A DNA stretch of 6,148 nucleotides, taken from contig CAMTFT010000123.1 in assembly GCA_947071365.1 (NCBI GenBank), forward strand, positions 1 through 6,148, written 5' to 3'. Shown piece after piece: positions 1 to 6,148 of the stretch. Source of the DNA: an uncultured bacterium. GTDB lineage: Bacteria > Bacillota > Clostridia > Lachnospirales > Lachnospiraceae. A program made the position numbers and the translations under genes. The notes beneath the pieces were generated by a model that was given only the letters and a program-made list of their open reading frames with translations, made no database searches and was not told where the DNA came from. The number at the start of each line of letters is the position of its first letter. Position 1 is the stretch's first letter.

Positions 1-1
1 G

Positions 2-1822
2 ATTCCTGAACAGAGAGAGCAGTTTTTGAAAAAAACAGAGCTGGAGACATTGAAGAAAGAACTTCCTGAAAAAGGAATTCTCCCGCTGAATTATCAGCGC
101 ATCCGTGATGGCGTGGTAAGTTGTTTCCAGATGAACTGTGCGAGAGTTCCATCTGAGGACGGCATCAGCCGGATGGTGGTGGGCTATCGAAATGTGGATG
201 ATGTGGTGGCGCATGAGAGGGAGCAGCAGAGGCTGCTTCGTGAGGCGCTGGCAGAAGCCCGGCATGCAAGTGCAGCAAAGACCACGTTTCTGTCAAATAT
301 GTCCCATGATATCCGGACGCCGATGAATGCGATCATTGGGTTTGCAACAATAGCCCTGCGCCGGCTCGACAATACGGAACAGGTAAAGGATTCTCTGGAA
401 AAAATGCTGGCAGCGGGAAATCATCTGCTGCACCTGATCAATGATATTCTGGATATGAGCAGGATTGAAAGCGGCCGTCTGCAGTTGCATGAGCAGGAAT
501 GCAATCTTTCCGAGATCATTCATAATCTGGTGAATATGAACCAGTCACAGATCAGGGCAAAGCAACTGGATTTTTATGTTGATACCTTTATGGTGAAGAA
601 TGAGGATATTTATGCCGATCCGCTGAAGCTGAATCAGGTGCTGATTAACCTGATGAGCAATGCCATAAAATACACCCCGTCCACAGGCAGGGTGTCCCTG
701 CGGATCATTCAGCATCCCTGCGATGTGCCGGATTATGCAAAATATGAGTTCATCGTAAAGGACAGCGGAATTGGGATGTCAGAGGAATTCTTAAAGCATA
801 TTTTTGAGCCGTTTGAAAGAGAAGCATCCACCACCCGTACAGGTATTGAGGGTACAGGGCTTGGAATGGCTATTACCAGAAATATTGTTGACATGATGGG
901 CGGAACGATCACTGCGGAAAGCGAAAAGGGCAAGGGCAGTGAATTCCGGGTAGTTCTGAGCTTTAAGCTCCAGTCGGAAGAGAAAAAGCCGGAACCGGCG
1001 GAAGAACTGGAAGGTCTCCGGATTCTGGTTGTGGATGATGACTTCCATACGTGTGAAAGTCTTTCAGGTATGCTGGAAGAGATGGGAATGCAGTGTGAAT
1101 GGACCATATCCGCCAGGGAAGCTGTCTGCAGAGCACAGAAAGCATGTCATGACGATGTTCCCTTCCACGTATATATCATAGACTGGCTGATGCCGGAGCA
1201 GAACGGAATTGAAACCGCAAGACAGATCCATAGGACAGTCGGAGCGGAGGTGCCGATCATTATCACGACAGCCTATGATTGGAGCGATATTGAAGAGGAG
1301 GCCAGGGCGGCAGGAGTGACCGCGTTCTGTTCCAAGCCTTTGTTCAAATCGGATCTGAAGGCTGTCTTGTGCAGGGCGCATAATTCTGTTCCTGAGGAAG
1401 AAAAAAGGGAGGAATGGACAGAGGCTGATTTTATCGGAAAACGTGTGCTTCTGGTAGAGGACAACGAACTGAACCGGGAAATCGCTACGGAAATTCTGGA
1501 GGAGTCAGGCTTTCTTGTGGAACCTGTTCCTGACGGCACGGACGCGGTCAGAAGGATGGAGCAGGTGGAAGAATCCTATTACGATATTATTCTTATGGAT
1601 ATCCAGATGCCCATTATGGACGGTTATGAAGCAACAAAAGTTATCAGGGCAATGAATCGTGCAGATGCCAGGCGGATCCCTATTTTTGCGATGTCGGCAA
1701 ATGCCCTGGAGGAGGATCGGGAACATGCGCTTGCCAGCGGAATGAACGAGCATATCTCGAAACCGTTTGAGGTGAGTGAGTTTCTGGATATCCTGCACAG
1801 ATATATCAGCAAAGCAGAATGA
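2..1822 (+). CDS. Hybrid sensor histidine kinase (HisKA-HATPase-REC-REC), 5'-partial
   Basis: The reading frame is already open at base 2, and no ATG with a ribosome binding site precedes the conserved domains, so the gene starts upstream of the window. The TTG at 26 is not a credible start, but residues below are counted from it. Residues 1-62 match the last part of the PAS-like region of the downstream paralog (about residues 612-680 there). A short helical linker follows (62-84). HisKA has the H-box NMSHDIRTPMNAIIG with phosphoacceptor H94 (bases 305-307). HATPase_c shows N-box N208/N212, G1 DSGIG (246-250), F-box FEPF (260-263) and G2 GTGLG (276-280). REC1 (331-450) has D337-D339, phosphoacceptor D386, T415 and K437. 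REC2 (472-595) has E478/D479, D525, S557 and K579. All catalytic residues are present, so it should be an active cytoplasmic kinase core with two intramolecular receivers. The sensor is not visible; by analogy with the paralog it may be an extracytoplasmic solute-binding module (inference). No HPt or DNA-binding output domain is seen. It is probably co-transcribed with the next gene, 60 bases away. Confidence 0.95.
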   Translation: MPEQREQFLKKTELETLKKELPEKGILPLNYQRIRDGVVSCFQMNCARVPSEDGISRMVVGYRNVDDVVAHEREQQRLLREALAEARHASAAKTTFLSNMSHDIRTPMNAIIGFATIALRRLDNTEQVKDSLEKMLAAGNHLLHLINDILDMSRIESGRLQLHEQECNLSEIIHNLVNMNQSQIRAKQLDFYVDTFMVKNEDIYADPLKLNQVLINLMSNAIKYTPSTGRVSLRIIQHPCDVPDYAKYEFIVKDSGIGMSEEFLKHIFEPFEREASTTRTGIEGTGLGMAITRNIVDMMGGTITAESEKGKGSEFRVVLSFKLQSEEKKPEPAEELEGLRILVVDDDFHTCESLSGMLEEMGMQCEWTISAREAVCRAQKACHDDVPFHVYIIDWLMPEQNGIETARQIHRTVGAEVPIIITTAYDWSDIEEEARAAGVTAFCSKPLFKSDLKAVLCRAHNSVPEEEKREEWTEADFIGKRVLLVEDNELNREIATEILEESGFLVEPVPDGTDAVRRMEQVEESYYDIILMDIQMPIMDGYEATKVIRAMNRADARRIPIFAMSANALEEDREHALASGMNEHISKPFEVSEFLDILHRYISKAE

Positions 1823-1867
1823 TAGAAAACAGAAAGTGCACAGGCAATGTATATATATTTTAAATGT

Positions 1868-1874
1868 AAGGGGA
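1868..1874 (+). promoter_or_regulatory. Ribosome binding site deciding the start of the second kinase
   Basis: AAGGGGA lies 8 bases before the ATG at 1883, which is ideal Shine-Dalgarno spacing. An in-frame ATG at 1847 would add twelve residues (MYIYFKCKGKGN) but has no purine-rich site before it, and it would put polar, lysine-rich residues ahead of the signal peptide. The site therefore favours 1883. The rest of the 60-base gap (1823-1882) is AT-rich, with a TATATATATTTTA stretch but no -35/-10 pair I would defend. Read-through from the upstream kinase gene is the simplest reading. Confidence 0.8.
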
Positions 1875-1882
1875 AGGGAAAC

Positions 1883-4800
1883 ATGAAACAGGAAATAAAA
1901 TCATACATATGGCGCGTGGCCATCTGGCTGACGGCAGCAGCTTTTTGGTTCTGTGTCGTTCCTGACCTGAATACAAAAGCGGCGCAGCCAGAGACACGGA
2001 CCATCAGGATTCCCTGCGGGATCAATGATCTGCTTCGCCTGGATGAGAACGGTAACCCCACAGGCTATTGTGTAGACTATCTGAGTGAACTGGCCCAGCT
2101 CAACAACTGGACATATGAGTATGTCGACTGTACCTGGTCCGATGCGGTAGCCATGCTGGAGCGCGGTGAACTGGATCTCCTCTTTCCCACCAATTATATG
2201 CCGGAACGGGAAGATACTATGGATTTCTCCACACTGGTGGGCGGTTATAACTCCATTGGTTTGTTTGCCCGGTCTGATACCAGCTACGGCTATGAGGATT
2301 TCGGCGCCTTCAACGGCGCCCGCATAGGAATAACACCTGATTCTTCTAACGAGCAGGCTGTGGCTGATTTTGCTAAGGCCAACGGCTTTACCTATATCCC
2401 CGTTTATCTGAATTCTTTGGACGAGAAGATCCAGGCCCTTGAAGCAGGTCAGATCGATATGATCCCGATCTCCGCCTCCAATGACATCCCCGATACGGTG
2501 CTGCTGTCTGTATTGGATGCTTCCCCCTTCTATTTCACAGTCAAAAAGGGCAATGCAGCACTGCTGGGTGAGCTGAACCGTGGGATGCAGATGCTGATTA
2601 CCACTGAGCCTGAGCTGGTGGCTGAAACTGTCCGGAAATGCCTTGTGGGCAACAATACCAGCGCGCTGGCACTGACTGACGAGGAACGTGCCTTTGTGGC
2701 TTCGGATCCTGAAATTGTGGTAGGCTTTTATGAAGAAACCGAACCGCTTGCGTATGTGCAGGAGGATGGGACATACAGCGGCATCTATGTGAAGCTTCTG
2801 GAGAGTCTCCGGGACACCGCCGGTCTGAATCTGACACTGCGCCCCATCAGCCGTTCCGTGGACTGGAAGGAGCTGCTGAAAAGCGGTGAGCTTGATTTTT
2901 ACATCGGCGCTTCAGAAAATTTTGCCCGTCAGGACAATGAGTTATACTCCACCAACGCGATCCTGGAATATGATAATATCCTCATCATGCAGCGAAGCTG
3001 TGTATTTGACTCCCTGGACACTCCTGTGATCGCATTGACGAAAGGCCGCTCTTACTGGACAAAATCGCTGCCGGAGTTTTTGCATACGGATATTGAGGTC
3101 AAATATTACACAAACGCACGTGAGTGTCTGCTGGCAGTGGCCCGCGGTGATGCTGACGCAACGCTGATCAACAATCTGGAGTTTAACTATCAATCCAAAA
3201 ATGACCGTTTTGCCGATCTGATCCAGTGGCAGGATTTCCAATCCCCCTCCGAGGTGGGGCTGGTCACGACGACGGATCCTGCTACCCCTATGTTTTCCGT
3301 TGTCAGCAAGGCAATCAAACAGCTCCCCTCCGACCGCACCAACTCTATCATCAGCAATTACCTCAATATGCCGTATGATTCTTACACCCTGGCGGATCAA
3401 CTGTACGCCTCGCGGATGGTGCTCAGCACAGTGTCCATCTCCATTCTTGCCATTGCCATCATCCTTGCGGTGATGTGGATCGCCCGCCGGAGGCAACGGG
3501 CTGCGGAGGAGGCCATTCAAAAGCGCGAAAAGTATCAACTGCAAATACTGGCAGCCCTCAGCCAGGATTACTCCGTGATCTATTATGTGGATCTGGACCG
3601 GAATCAAAGCAGGGCAGTCCGGCAGGAGAAAGGGCTGCGGGATACCCCGGATACGGACGCTCCGCTTGTCCACCAGTATTCTGAGGCAATGCAAAGCTTT
3701 CTTGGCACATACGTGCAGCCGGATACCAGGGAGCCTCTTCTGGAACTGTGTGATCCCCCGGCGGTCATTCGCCGCTTCCAGGAAGAAAAGGGCTTTACTG
3801 TCCGTTATCGCATTCTTCCGAACCACCGGAATCAGGAGTTCTTTGAGATGCACTTTGTGGATGTAAGCGAGAGCGGACAGGAGCACGCGATGGTTCTGGG
3901 CATCCGCTGCGTGGATGAAGCCGTCCACGAGGAGCAGATGCAGAAGCAGCTTCTGCAGGACGCTTTGGAGGCCGCCAACCGGGCCAGCGCCGCCAAGTCC
4001 GATTTTATGTCAAAAATGTCCCATGACATTCGCACCCCCATGAACGCCATCATCGGCATGACCGCCATTGCGGCTGCCCATGTCGAAAATCCTGACCGTG
4101 TGCGGGATGCCCTCAGCAAGATTTCCTCTTCCAGCCGGCATCTGCTGGGCCTCATCAACGAAGTCCTGGATATGAGCAAGATCGAATCCGGCACTCTCAG
4201 CCTGGCTGCGGAGGAGTTCAGCCTGTCTGATCTGCTTAACAGTATGCTTCTGATAATCCAGCCCCAGATTCAGGCCCACAAACACCGTTTCCAGATCCAC
4301 ATTCAGGACATTCAGCATGAGAATGTGATCGGTGACAGCCTGCGCATCCAACAGGTATTTCTGAATCTGATGAGCAACGCTGTAAAATACACTCCCGATG
4401 GCGGCGAGATCAGCTTCACAGTACGGGAACAGGCGGTGTCTACAAGTTCCACGGGCTGCTATGAATTCATCGTCGAGGACAACGGCATTGGAATGTCTGA
4501 AGAGTATTTGACGCACATTTTTGAGCCGTTCAGCCGGGAGGAGGATCTGCGAACCAGCAAGATACAGGGTACCGGTCTGGGTATGGCCATTACCCAGAAT
4601 ATCGTACATATGATGAACGGCAACATAACCGTGGAAAGTCAACCGGGCAAAGGCTCCAAATTCATCGTGACCATTTACCTGATGCTTCAGGATGTGCAGG
4701 ACGTTGATACGTCAGAACTGGCGGATCTTTCAGTGCTGGTGGTGGACGACGATGAGTGTGCCTGTGAGTCCACCTGCACCCTGCTGGATGAGATCGGAAT

Positions 4801-5533
4801 GCGCAGTGAAGGCTGTACCTCCGGTGAGGATGCTGTTGCGGCGGTTCAGCGCGCGCTGAATACGGCGCTCCCGTTCTACGCTGCCATTCTGGACTGGAAA
4901 ATGCCCGGCATGGACGGTCTGGACACCGCCAGGGCTATTAAGCGCCTGGTGGGTGACACGCTTCCCATTATTATTCTCTCGGCTTATGACTGGTCCGATA
5001 TAGAGCTGGAAGCACGGGCCGCCGGCGTAGATGCGTTCCTGAGCAAGCCCGTGTTCAAATCCGGGCTGATTCGGACGTTTAAATCCCTGAGAAACGAATC
5101 ACCGGAAGAACCAGGTCAGACCTCCCCGCTGGAATCGCTTTTGCAAAATGATTTCTCCGGGCGCCGGGTTCTTCTGGTTGAGGACAATGAACTGAACCGG
5201 GAAATTGCACGAGAGGTTCTGGAGATGGCCGGGCTTACCGTTGAGGAGGCTGAAAACGGTCAGATCGCCGTGGATCTGTTCTCCGCCTCCGAAGCTGGCT
5301 ATTACAGCCTGATTCTGATGGACATTCAGATGCCTGTCATGAATGGCTATGACGCTGCTGCGGCCATCCGTGCGCTGAAGCACCCGGATGCGCTGCGAAT
5401 CCCCATCCTTGCGATGACGGCCAATGCCTTTGTAGAGGACATTCAAGCTGCCAAGGCTGCCGGCATGAACGAGCATCTGGCCAAACCCATTGACTTTGAG
5501 GCGCTCGGCTCGGTTCTGAGAAAATATCTGTAA
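1883..5533 (+). CDS. BvgS-like hybrid sensor histidine kinase with two SBP_bac_3 sensor domains and two receivers
   Basis: A complete 1216-residue protein, starting at the ATG behind AAGGGGA. Residues 1-35 form a signal peptide or anchor (basic Lys/Arg, then a hydrophobic stretch of about 12-26). Two tandem periplasmic-binding-protein type 2 (SBP_bac_3) domains follow, about 39-250 and 270-495. The first keeps the arginine of the PER-x4-DFS motif (R109, D114-F-S), which in amino-acid-binding relatives contacts the ligand carboxylate; the second has R349 in a similar place. One transmembrane helix (about 512-534) is followed by RRRQR. Residues 550-680 are a divergent PAS-like region leading into a helical linker. 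HisKA has phosphoacceptor H714. HATPase_c has N828/N832, DNGIG (866-870), FEPF (880-883) and GTGLG (896-900). REC1 (949-1068) has D955-D957, D1004, S1033 and K1055. REC2 (1094-1215) has E1100/D1101, D1147, T1179 and K1201. Every catalytic residue is intact. The protein should sense a small extracellular solute, possibly an amino acid (ligand inferred), and signal by His-Asp transfer. Unlike BvgS it ends in a second REC, with no HPt. It is paralogous to the preceding kinase but visibly richer in G+C. Confidence 0.97.
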   Translation: MKQEIKSYIWRVAIWLTAAAFWFCVVPDLNTKAAQPETRTIRIPCGINDLLRLDENGNPTGYCVDYLSELAQLNNWTYEYVDCTWSDAVAMLERGELDLLFPTNYMPEREDTMDFSTLVGGYNSIGLFARSDTSYGYEDFGAFNGARIGITPDSSNEQAVADFAKANGFTYIPVYLNSLDEKIQALEAGQIDMIPISASNDIPDTVLLSVLDASPFYFTVKKGNAALLGELNRGMQMLITTEPELVAETVRKCLVGNNTSALALTDEERAFVASDPEIVVGFYEETEPLAYVQEDGTYSGIYVKLLESLRDTAGLNLTLRPISRSVDWKELLKSGELDFYIGASENFARQDNELYSTNAILEYDNILIMQRSCVFDSLDTPVIALTKGRSYWTKSLPEFLHTDIEVKYYTNARECLLAVARGDADATLINNLEFNYQSKNDRFADLIQWQDFQSPSEVGLVTTTDPATPMFSVVSKAIKQLPSDRTNSIISNYLNMPYDSYTLADQLYASRMVLSTVSISILAIAIILAVMWIARRRQRAAEEAIQKREKYQLQILAALSQDYSVIYYVDLDRNQSRAVRQEKGLRDTPDTDAPLVHQYSEAMQSFLGTYVQPDTREPLLELCDPPAVIRRFQEEKGFTVRYRILPNHRNQEFFEMHFVDVSESGQEHAMVLGIRCVDEAVHEEQMQKQLLQDALEAANRASAAKSDFMSKMSHDIRTPMNAIIGMTAIAAAHVENPDRVRDALSKISSSSRHLLGLINEVLDMSKIESGTLSLAAEEFSLSDLLNSMLLIIQPQIQAHKHRFQIHIQDIQHENVIGDSLRIQQVFLNLMSNAVKYTPDGGEISFTVREQAVSTSSTGCYEFIVEDNGIGMSEEYLTHIFEPFSREEDLRTSKIQGTGLGMAITQNIVHMMNGNITVESQPGKGSKFIVTIYLMLQDVQDVDTSELADLSVLVVDDDECACESTCTLLDEIGMRSEGCTSGEDAVAAVQRALNTALPFYAAILDWKMPGMDGLDTARAIKRLVGDTLPIIILSAYDWSDIELEARAAGVDAFLSKPVFKSGLIRTFKSLRNESPEEPGQTSPLESLLQNDFSGRRVLLVEDNELNREIAREVLEMAGLTVEEAENGQIAVDLFSASEAGYYSLILMDIQMPVMNGYDAAAAIRALKHPDALRIPILAMTANAFVEDIQAAKAAGMNEHLAKPIDFEALGSVLRKYL

Positions 5534-5542
5534 AATACTTTG

Positions 5543-5599
5543 GGGTCATCTCAAAAGAACAATTGAAAAACGCCGGTGGCGGGCAATGTGAGATGATCT
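5543..5599. repeat. Imperfect inverted repeat just downstream of the second kinase
   Basis: The arm at 5544-5553 (GGTCATCTCA) pairs with 5589-5598 (TGAGATGATC) in nine Watson-Crick pairs plus one G-T; a second G-T (5543/5599) can extend it. The 35-base interior contains a smaller CGCC-GGT-GGCG hairpin at 5571-5581. No T-run follows the right arm, so it is not a classical intrinsic terminator. The left arm within GGGGTCATCTCAAAAG resembles, from memory, the GGGG-x3-TCTCAAAA type of insertion-sequence end, so it could be an IS or MITE relic. It could also simply be a structured 3' end of the kinase transcript. The pairing is seen directly; the function is unknown. Confidence 0.45.
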
Positions 5600-5850
5600 G
5601 CATTCCAGAAGAGCACGAATGCGACCATTCTAAAGGAATTTATCGGTTTTCACGCAATCCTATGTATGTGTCCTATTTTATCTGTTTTGCAGGATGTGCT
5701 TTTCTTACGCAGTCACTTATTTTGGGAGGAATTGTTCTCGTGTTTCAGATATCCGCCCATTGGATTATTCTTTCGGAGGAAAGATGGTGCATGGAATAAT
5801 TGGGGGATTCTTATGTTGGGTACATGAAAAGAGTGAGAAGGTACATATAA
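5593..5850 (+). pseudogene. C-terminal remnant of an ICMT/PEMT-type membrane methyltransferase, with in-frame stop
   Basis: The frame encodes KGIYRFSRNPMY, then two hydrophobic segments (YVSYFICFAGCAFL and LILGGIVLVFQISAHWIIL), then the SEERWCME motif. This order (R-x-S-R-N-P-M-Y, a helical hairpin, then paired glutamates) is the conserved C-terminal catalytic part of the isoprenylcysteine carboxyl methyltransferase / phospholipid methyltransferase superfamily, which uses S-adenosylmethionine. A TAA at 5797-5799 interrupts the frame. The same frame then continues with LGDSYVGYMKRVRRYI to a second stop at 5848-5850, which matches the family's usual ending (GxxYxxYMxxVRRxI). The TAA is therefore most simply a nonsense change, for example from AAA. 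The N-terminal transmembrane helices expected in a roughly 150-200 residue family member are absent. The frame is open from 5500, but that stretch overlaps the kinase gene and the inverted repeat. The left boundary given is the in-frame ATG at 5593, which lacks a clear ribosome binding site; recognisable homology begins near 5620. A broken gene is the best reading, and a sequencing error near a contig end is the alternative for the stop. Confidence 0.75.
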
Positions 5851-5962
5851 TGGTTTTCGAAGCTTTTCAAAAGAAAGATTGTTTTATTTTGCTGCCTTGA
5901 AGATTTAGATAAATTGAAATAACTTCCTTTTGATGAAATGTAAAGATCGGGATTTGTAGAAT

Positions 5963-5967
5963 AGGAG
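5963..5967 (+). promoter_or_regulatory. Ribosome binding site of the P-loop gene
   Basis: AGGAG is placed 7 bases before the ATG at 5975, a strong Shine-Dalgarno match with normal spacing. The gap from 5851 to 5974 is AT-rich and holds no other gene that I can support. TTGAAA at 5914-5919 and TTGAAG at 5897-5902 could be -35 hexamers, but neither has a convincing -10 at proper spacing, so no promoter is called. Confidence 0.75.
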
Positions 5968-5974
5968 TAAAACG

Positions 5975-6106
5975 ATGATTATATTGATAACAGGTGCATC
6001 TCACACAGGCAAAACTGCACTTGCTCAAAAACTGCTTGAAAAGTATAAGTATCCATATTTATCAATAGATCATTTGAAAATGGGTTTAATTCGGAGTGGT
6101 TACACC
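5975..6106 (+). CDS. P-loop NTPase / kinase-like protein, 3'-partial (cut by adapter)
   Basis: Forty-four native codons start at an ATG behind AGGAG. The N-terminus MIILITGASHTGKTALAQKL is a beta strand running into a Walker A loop, G7-A-S-H-T-G-K13-T14 (GxxxxGKT), followed by a helix. It continues with YPYLSIDHLKMGLIRSG, where the SIDHLKMG segment sits where small nucleoside or nucleotide kinase-like P-loop proteins often have their second strand and an acidic residue (D32). This suggests an ATP- or GTP-dependent phosphotransferase of the adenylate-kinase-like or AAA-type P-loop group. Substrate and subfamily cannot be decided from this fragment. The frame appears to end at a TGA at 6125-6127, but from 6107 the sequence is adapter, so residues 45-50 and the stop are artefacts. 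The gene probably continues past the contig end. Confidence 0.8.
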
Positions 6107-6148
6107 CTGTCTCTTATACACATCTGACGCTGCCGACGACTTAATAGG
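6107..6148 (-). other. Illumina Nextera adapter read-through (non-biological)
   Basis: Bases 6107-6139 match, over all 33 positions as I recall it, the reverse complement of the Nextera Read-1 transposase adapter: the 19-base mosaic end (CTGTCTCTTATACACATCT, 6107-6125) followed by GACGCTGCCGACGA (6126-6139). The next eight bases, CTTAATAG (6140-6147), sit where the i5 index would be. Their reverse complement, CTATTAAG, matches a Nextera XT i5 index that I recall as S518. The final G is the first base of the flow-cell segment beyond the index. The native insert therefore ends at 6106. Confidence 0.97.

Noticed and set aside
26..28. TTG at 26 as the true start of the first kinase
   Set aside because: The frame is open upstream to base 2, no ribosome binding site precedes it, and the residues before it align with the PAS-like region of the paralog, so the gene begins outside the window.
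1847..1849. ATG at 1847 as start of the second kinase
   Set aside because: It has no ribosome binding site and would add a polar, lysine-rich extension before the signal peptide. The ATG at 1883 has an ideal AAGGGGA.
2303..2320. GGCGCC-N6-GGCGCC repeat
   Set aside because: It is inside conserved coding sequence (the GAFNGA region of the first solute-binding domain) and is explained by Gly-Ala codons. No regulatory role is apparent.
2942..3928. Long minus-strand open frame of 328 codons opposite the second kinase
   Set aside because: It lies wholly antisense to a gene with intact domains. Its translation is rich in His, Arg and Gln with no recognisable domain, as expected for a shadow of GC-moderate coding sequence.
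5571..5581. CGCC-GGT-GGCG hairpin as an intrinsic terminator for the kinase operon
   Set aside because: The stem is only four pairs and no run of T follows.
5694..5900. Overlapping 68-codon plus-strand frame
   Set aside because: It is out of frame with the methyltransferase signature and shows no family resemblance of its own.
5897..5944. Candidate promoter before the P-loop gene (TTGAAG or TTGAAA with AT-rich downstream sequence)
   Set aside because: No -10 hexamer with more than about three consensus matches occurs at 16-18 base spacing.
6107..6127. Native C-terminus and stop codon of the P-loop gene
   Set aside because: The codons are within the Nextera adapter sequence, so this end is artificial.
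1..6148. tRNA, rRNA, CRISPR array or riboswitch
   Set aside because: Almost all of the window is coding, and the short gaps show no repeat-spacer pattern, cloverleaf or known aptamer core that I can recognise.

Overview
The window looks like a contig end from a Gram-positive anaerobe of the Clostridia, most likely Lachnospiraceae or a related gut lineage. This rests on the style of the two large hybrid histidine kinases (SBP_bac_3 sensors, a divergent PAS-like linker, HisKA-HATPase-REC-REC, and the AYDWSDIE motif in the first receiver) and on strong AGG-type ribosome binding sites. Genus is an inference that the sequence cannot settle.

Layout: (1) 2-1822 is the 3' part of a hybrid histidine kinase gene whose 5' end lies outside the window. 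(2) After a 60-base gap, 1883-5533 holds a second, complete, paralogous hybrid kinase of 1216 residues. It has a signal peptide, two tandem extracytoplasmic solute-binding-type domains, one transmembrane helix, a PAS-like region, the kinase core and two receivers. (3) From 5534 the DNA becomes visibly more AT-rich. An imperfect inverted repeat (5543-5599) is followed by the C-terminal remnant of an isoprenylcysteine carboxyl methyltransferase (ICMT)-type membrane methyltransferase. This remnant carries an in-frame stop, after which the family's C-terminal tail can still be read (5593-5850). (4) The first 44 codons of a P-loop NTPase/kinase-like gene begin at 5975 behind a good ribosome binding site. 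(5) The last 42 bases (6107-6148) are not biological: they match the Illumina Nextera Read-1 adapter read in reverse complement, then an index-like 8-mer and one further adapter base. The P-loop gene therefore stops at 6106 because the contig runs into adapter.

How the parts work together: the two kinases share orientation, spacing and core architecture and probably arose by duplication. Each should autophosphorylate on its HisKA histidine and pass phosphate to its own receivers. No HPt domain and no DNA-binding response regulator is visible, so the output is off-window or encoded elsewhere. The genes after 5533 show no functional link to the kinases.

I did not find a convincing new biological system. 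The most solid unusual observations are the adapter read-through, the interrupted methyltransferase remnant, the compositional junction after the second kinase, and the tandem HK-REC-REC pair without a visible phosphorelay partner.
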